Of a DNA stretch of 64,000 bases, positions 63,643 through 64,000 are shown piece by piece (the first letter of the stretch is position 1; every line of letters begins with the position of its first letter). The notes under the pieces are model-generated. The model searched no databases. It was not told the origin of the DNA and saw nothing but the letters and a program-made list of their open reading frames with translations. Both the position numbers and the translations under genes were made by a program. Source of the DNA: JABCZH01 sp963803775 (GTDB taxonomy: Bacteria > Acidobacteriota > Terriglobia > Terriglobales > Acidobacteriaceae); assembly GCA_963803775.1 (NCBI GenBank), contig CAWDNS010000003.1:62001-126000 (forward strand), given 5' to 3'.

Positions 63643-64000
63643 TCACATGTGTTGGCGGGGCGGGTTCAGCGGCAGGCCGGCTTGCAATTGCATCAGGTTA
63701 GCAGCGGCGCCGGTATGGCCAGGGTCGAAGCGCAGACACTGGCGGTAGCTGGCCATCGCTTCCGTCCGCCTGCCGAGTCGTGCCAGTGCATTGCCGCGAT
63801 TATGGAACGCCTCCGAATAAGCGGGGAAAATGGCAATGGCACGGTCGTATGCCGCAATAGCACCAACGTCATCGCCGCGGGAGGCGCGCAACGCGCCATA
63901 AGAGTAGTAGGATTTGGCGCTATTGGGAGAGGTTTCAACCAGTTTGGTGTAGAAACGATCCGCGTTGAGCCAGTCGAGATTGCGCAAGGAGGTGCGCGCG
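63643..64000 (-). CDS. TPR protein, C-terminal part only (TMTC-like)
   Basis: The reverse-strand frame is open to the window edge. It contains about three tetratricopeptide repeats (SAKSYYSYGALRASRGDDVG; YSEAFHNRGNALARLGRRTE). The preceding RNLDWLNADRFY matches the linker between the membrane part and the TPR part in TMTC/DUF1736-like proteins, so the missing N-terminus is probably a multi-pass membrane domain. It lies upstream of the cyclase with a 27-bp gap, so the two may be co-transcribed. Confidence 0.65.
   Translation of the reverse strand, partial: ARTSLRNLDWLNADRFYTKLVETSPNSAKSYYSYGALRASRGDDVGAIAAYDRAIAIFPAYSEAFHNRGNALARLGRRTEAMASYRQCLRFDPGHTGAAANLMQLQAGLPLNPPRQHM

Noticed and set aside
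1..64000. tRNA, rRNA or CRISPR arrays
   Set aside because: I saw no cloverleaf-like sequence ending in CCA, no rRNA motifs and no regularly spaced repeats of 25-40 bp by eye.

Overview
The window looks like chromosome of a soil-type Acidobacteriota (class Terriglobia, Korobacter/Sulfotelmatobacter-like). This is inferred from content: an acidobacterial duplicated orphan permease (ADOP), a GloVer-repeat protein, an SBBP-repeat surface protein, a Pkn-type Ser/Thr kinase with a TPR tail, many PilZ proteins, frequent GTG/TTG starts and moderately high GC. I saw no rRNA, tRNA, CRISPR array, transposase or integrase.

Layout. 0-5 kb: 3'-truncated glyQ, a PilZ-TM-SPOR protein, recO, a small unknown protein and a PilZ protein. 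5.2-11.2 kb: a sugar-phosphate operon tkt-tal-zwf-glk. 11.2-19.3 kb: a diguanylate cyclase, a GT-C type membrane protein, a Ser/Thr kinase sitting between two copies of the neighbouring gene's 3' end, two unknown proteins, a double PilZ protein and a response regulator. 19.7-25.5 kb: two paralogous pairs of stand-alone LuxR-type HTH proteins bracketing an ADOP permease and a GAF/zinc-ribbon membrane protein. 26.3-29.7 kb: sulfate assimilation (sat-cysC fusion, TauE/SafE permease, cysQ). 29.8-42.2 kb: a CrtI-like oxidoreductase, a lipase maturation factor, a broken GloVer gene again flanked by a duplicated 3' end, a sigma-54 activator, a PilZ protein, a histidine kinase/sigma-54 response regulator pair and a large SBBP/DUF11 surface protein. 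42.5-55.8 kb: a redox region with ccmEABCD, a cupredoxin-like protein, a TonB-like protein, and an operon NuoEF - cNMP-binding Fe-S protein - cytochrome b - decaheme cytochrome c in which three of four genes are frameshifted, followed by an intact multihaem cytochrome. 55.8-64 kb: GH13 and GH63-like glycosidases, a TrkA-linked K+ channel, a CHASE2 adenylate/guanylate cyclase and a TPR protein running off the right edge.

How parts fit. The redox operon predicts a path from NADH through FMN/Fe-S centres and a membrane cytochrome b to a multihaem cytochrome. Its Fe-S subunit carries two cyclic-nucleotide-binding domains, and a nucleotide cyclase lies 8 kb away. Haem attachment would use the ccm genes, whose CcmE has a Cys haem ligand (CxxxY) instead of His. 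Five -24/-12 like motifs in upstream regions, with two sigma-54 activators in the window, suggest a local sigma-54 regulon. Two arrays of TGTCA half-sites with 11-bp period flank the cupredoxin gene and resemble PhoB-type boxes.

The most unusual items are the cNMP-gated electron-transfer operon, the two genes inserted next to duplicated 3' coding ends, and the paired HTH cassettes. All were read by eye; no database search was possible.
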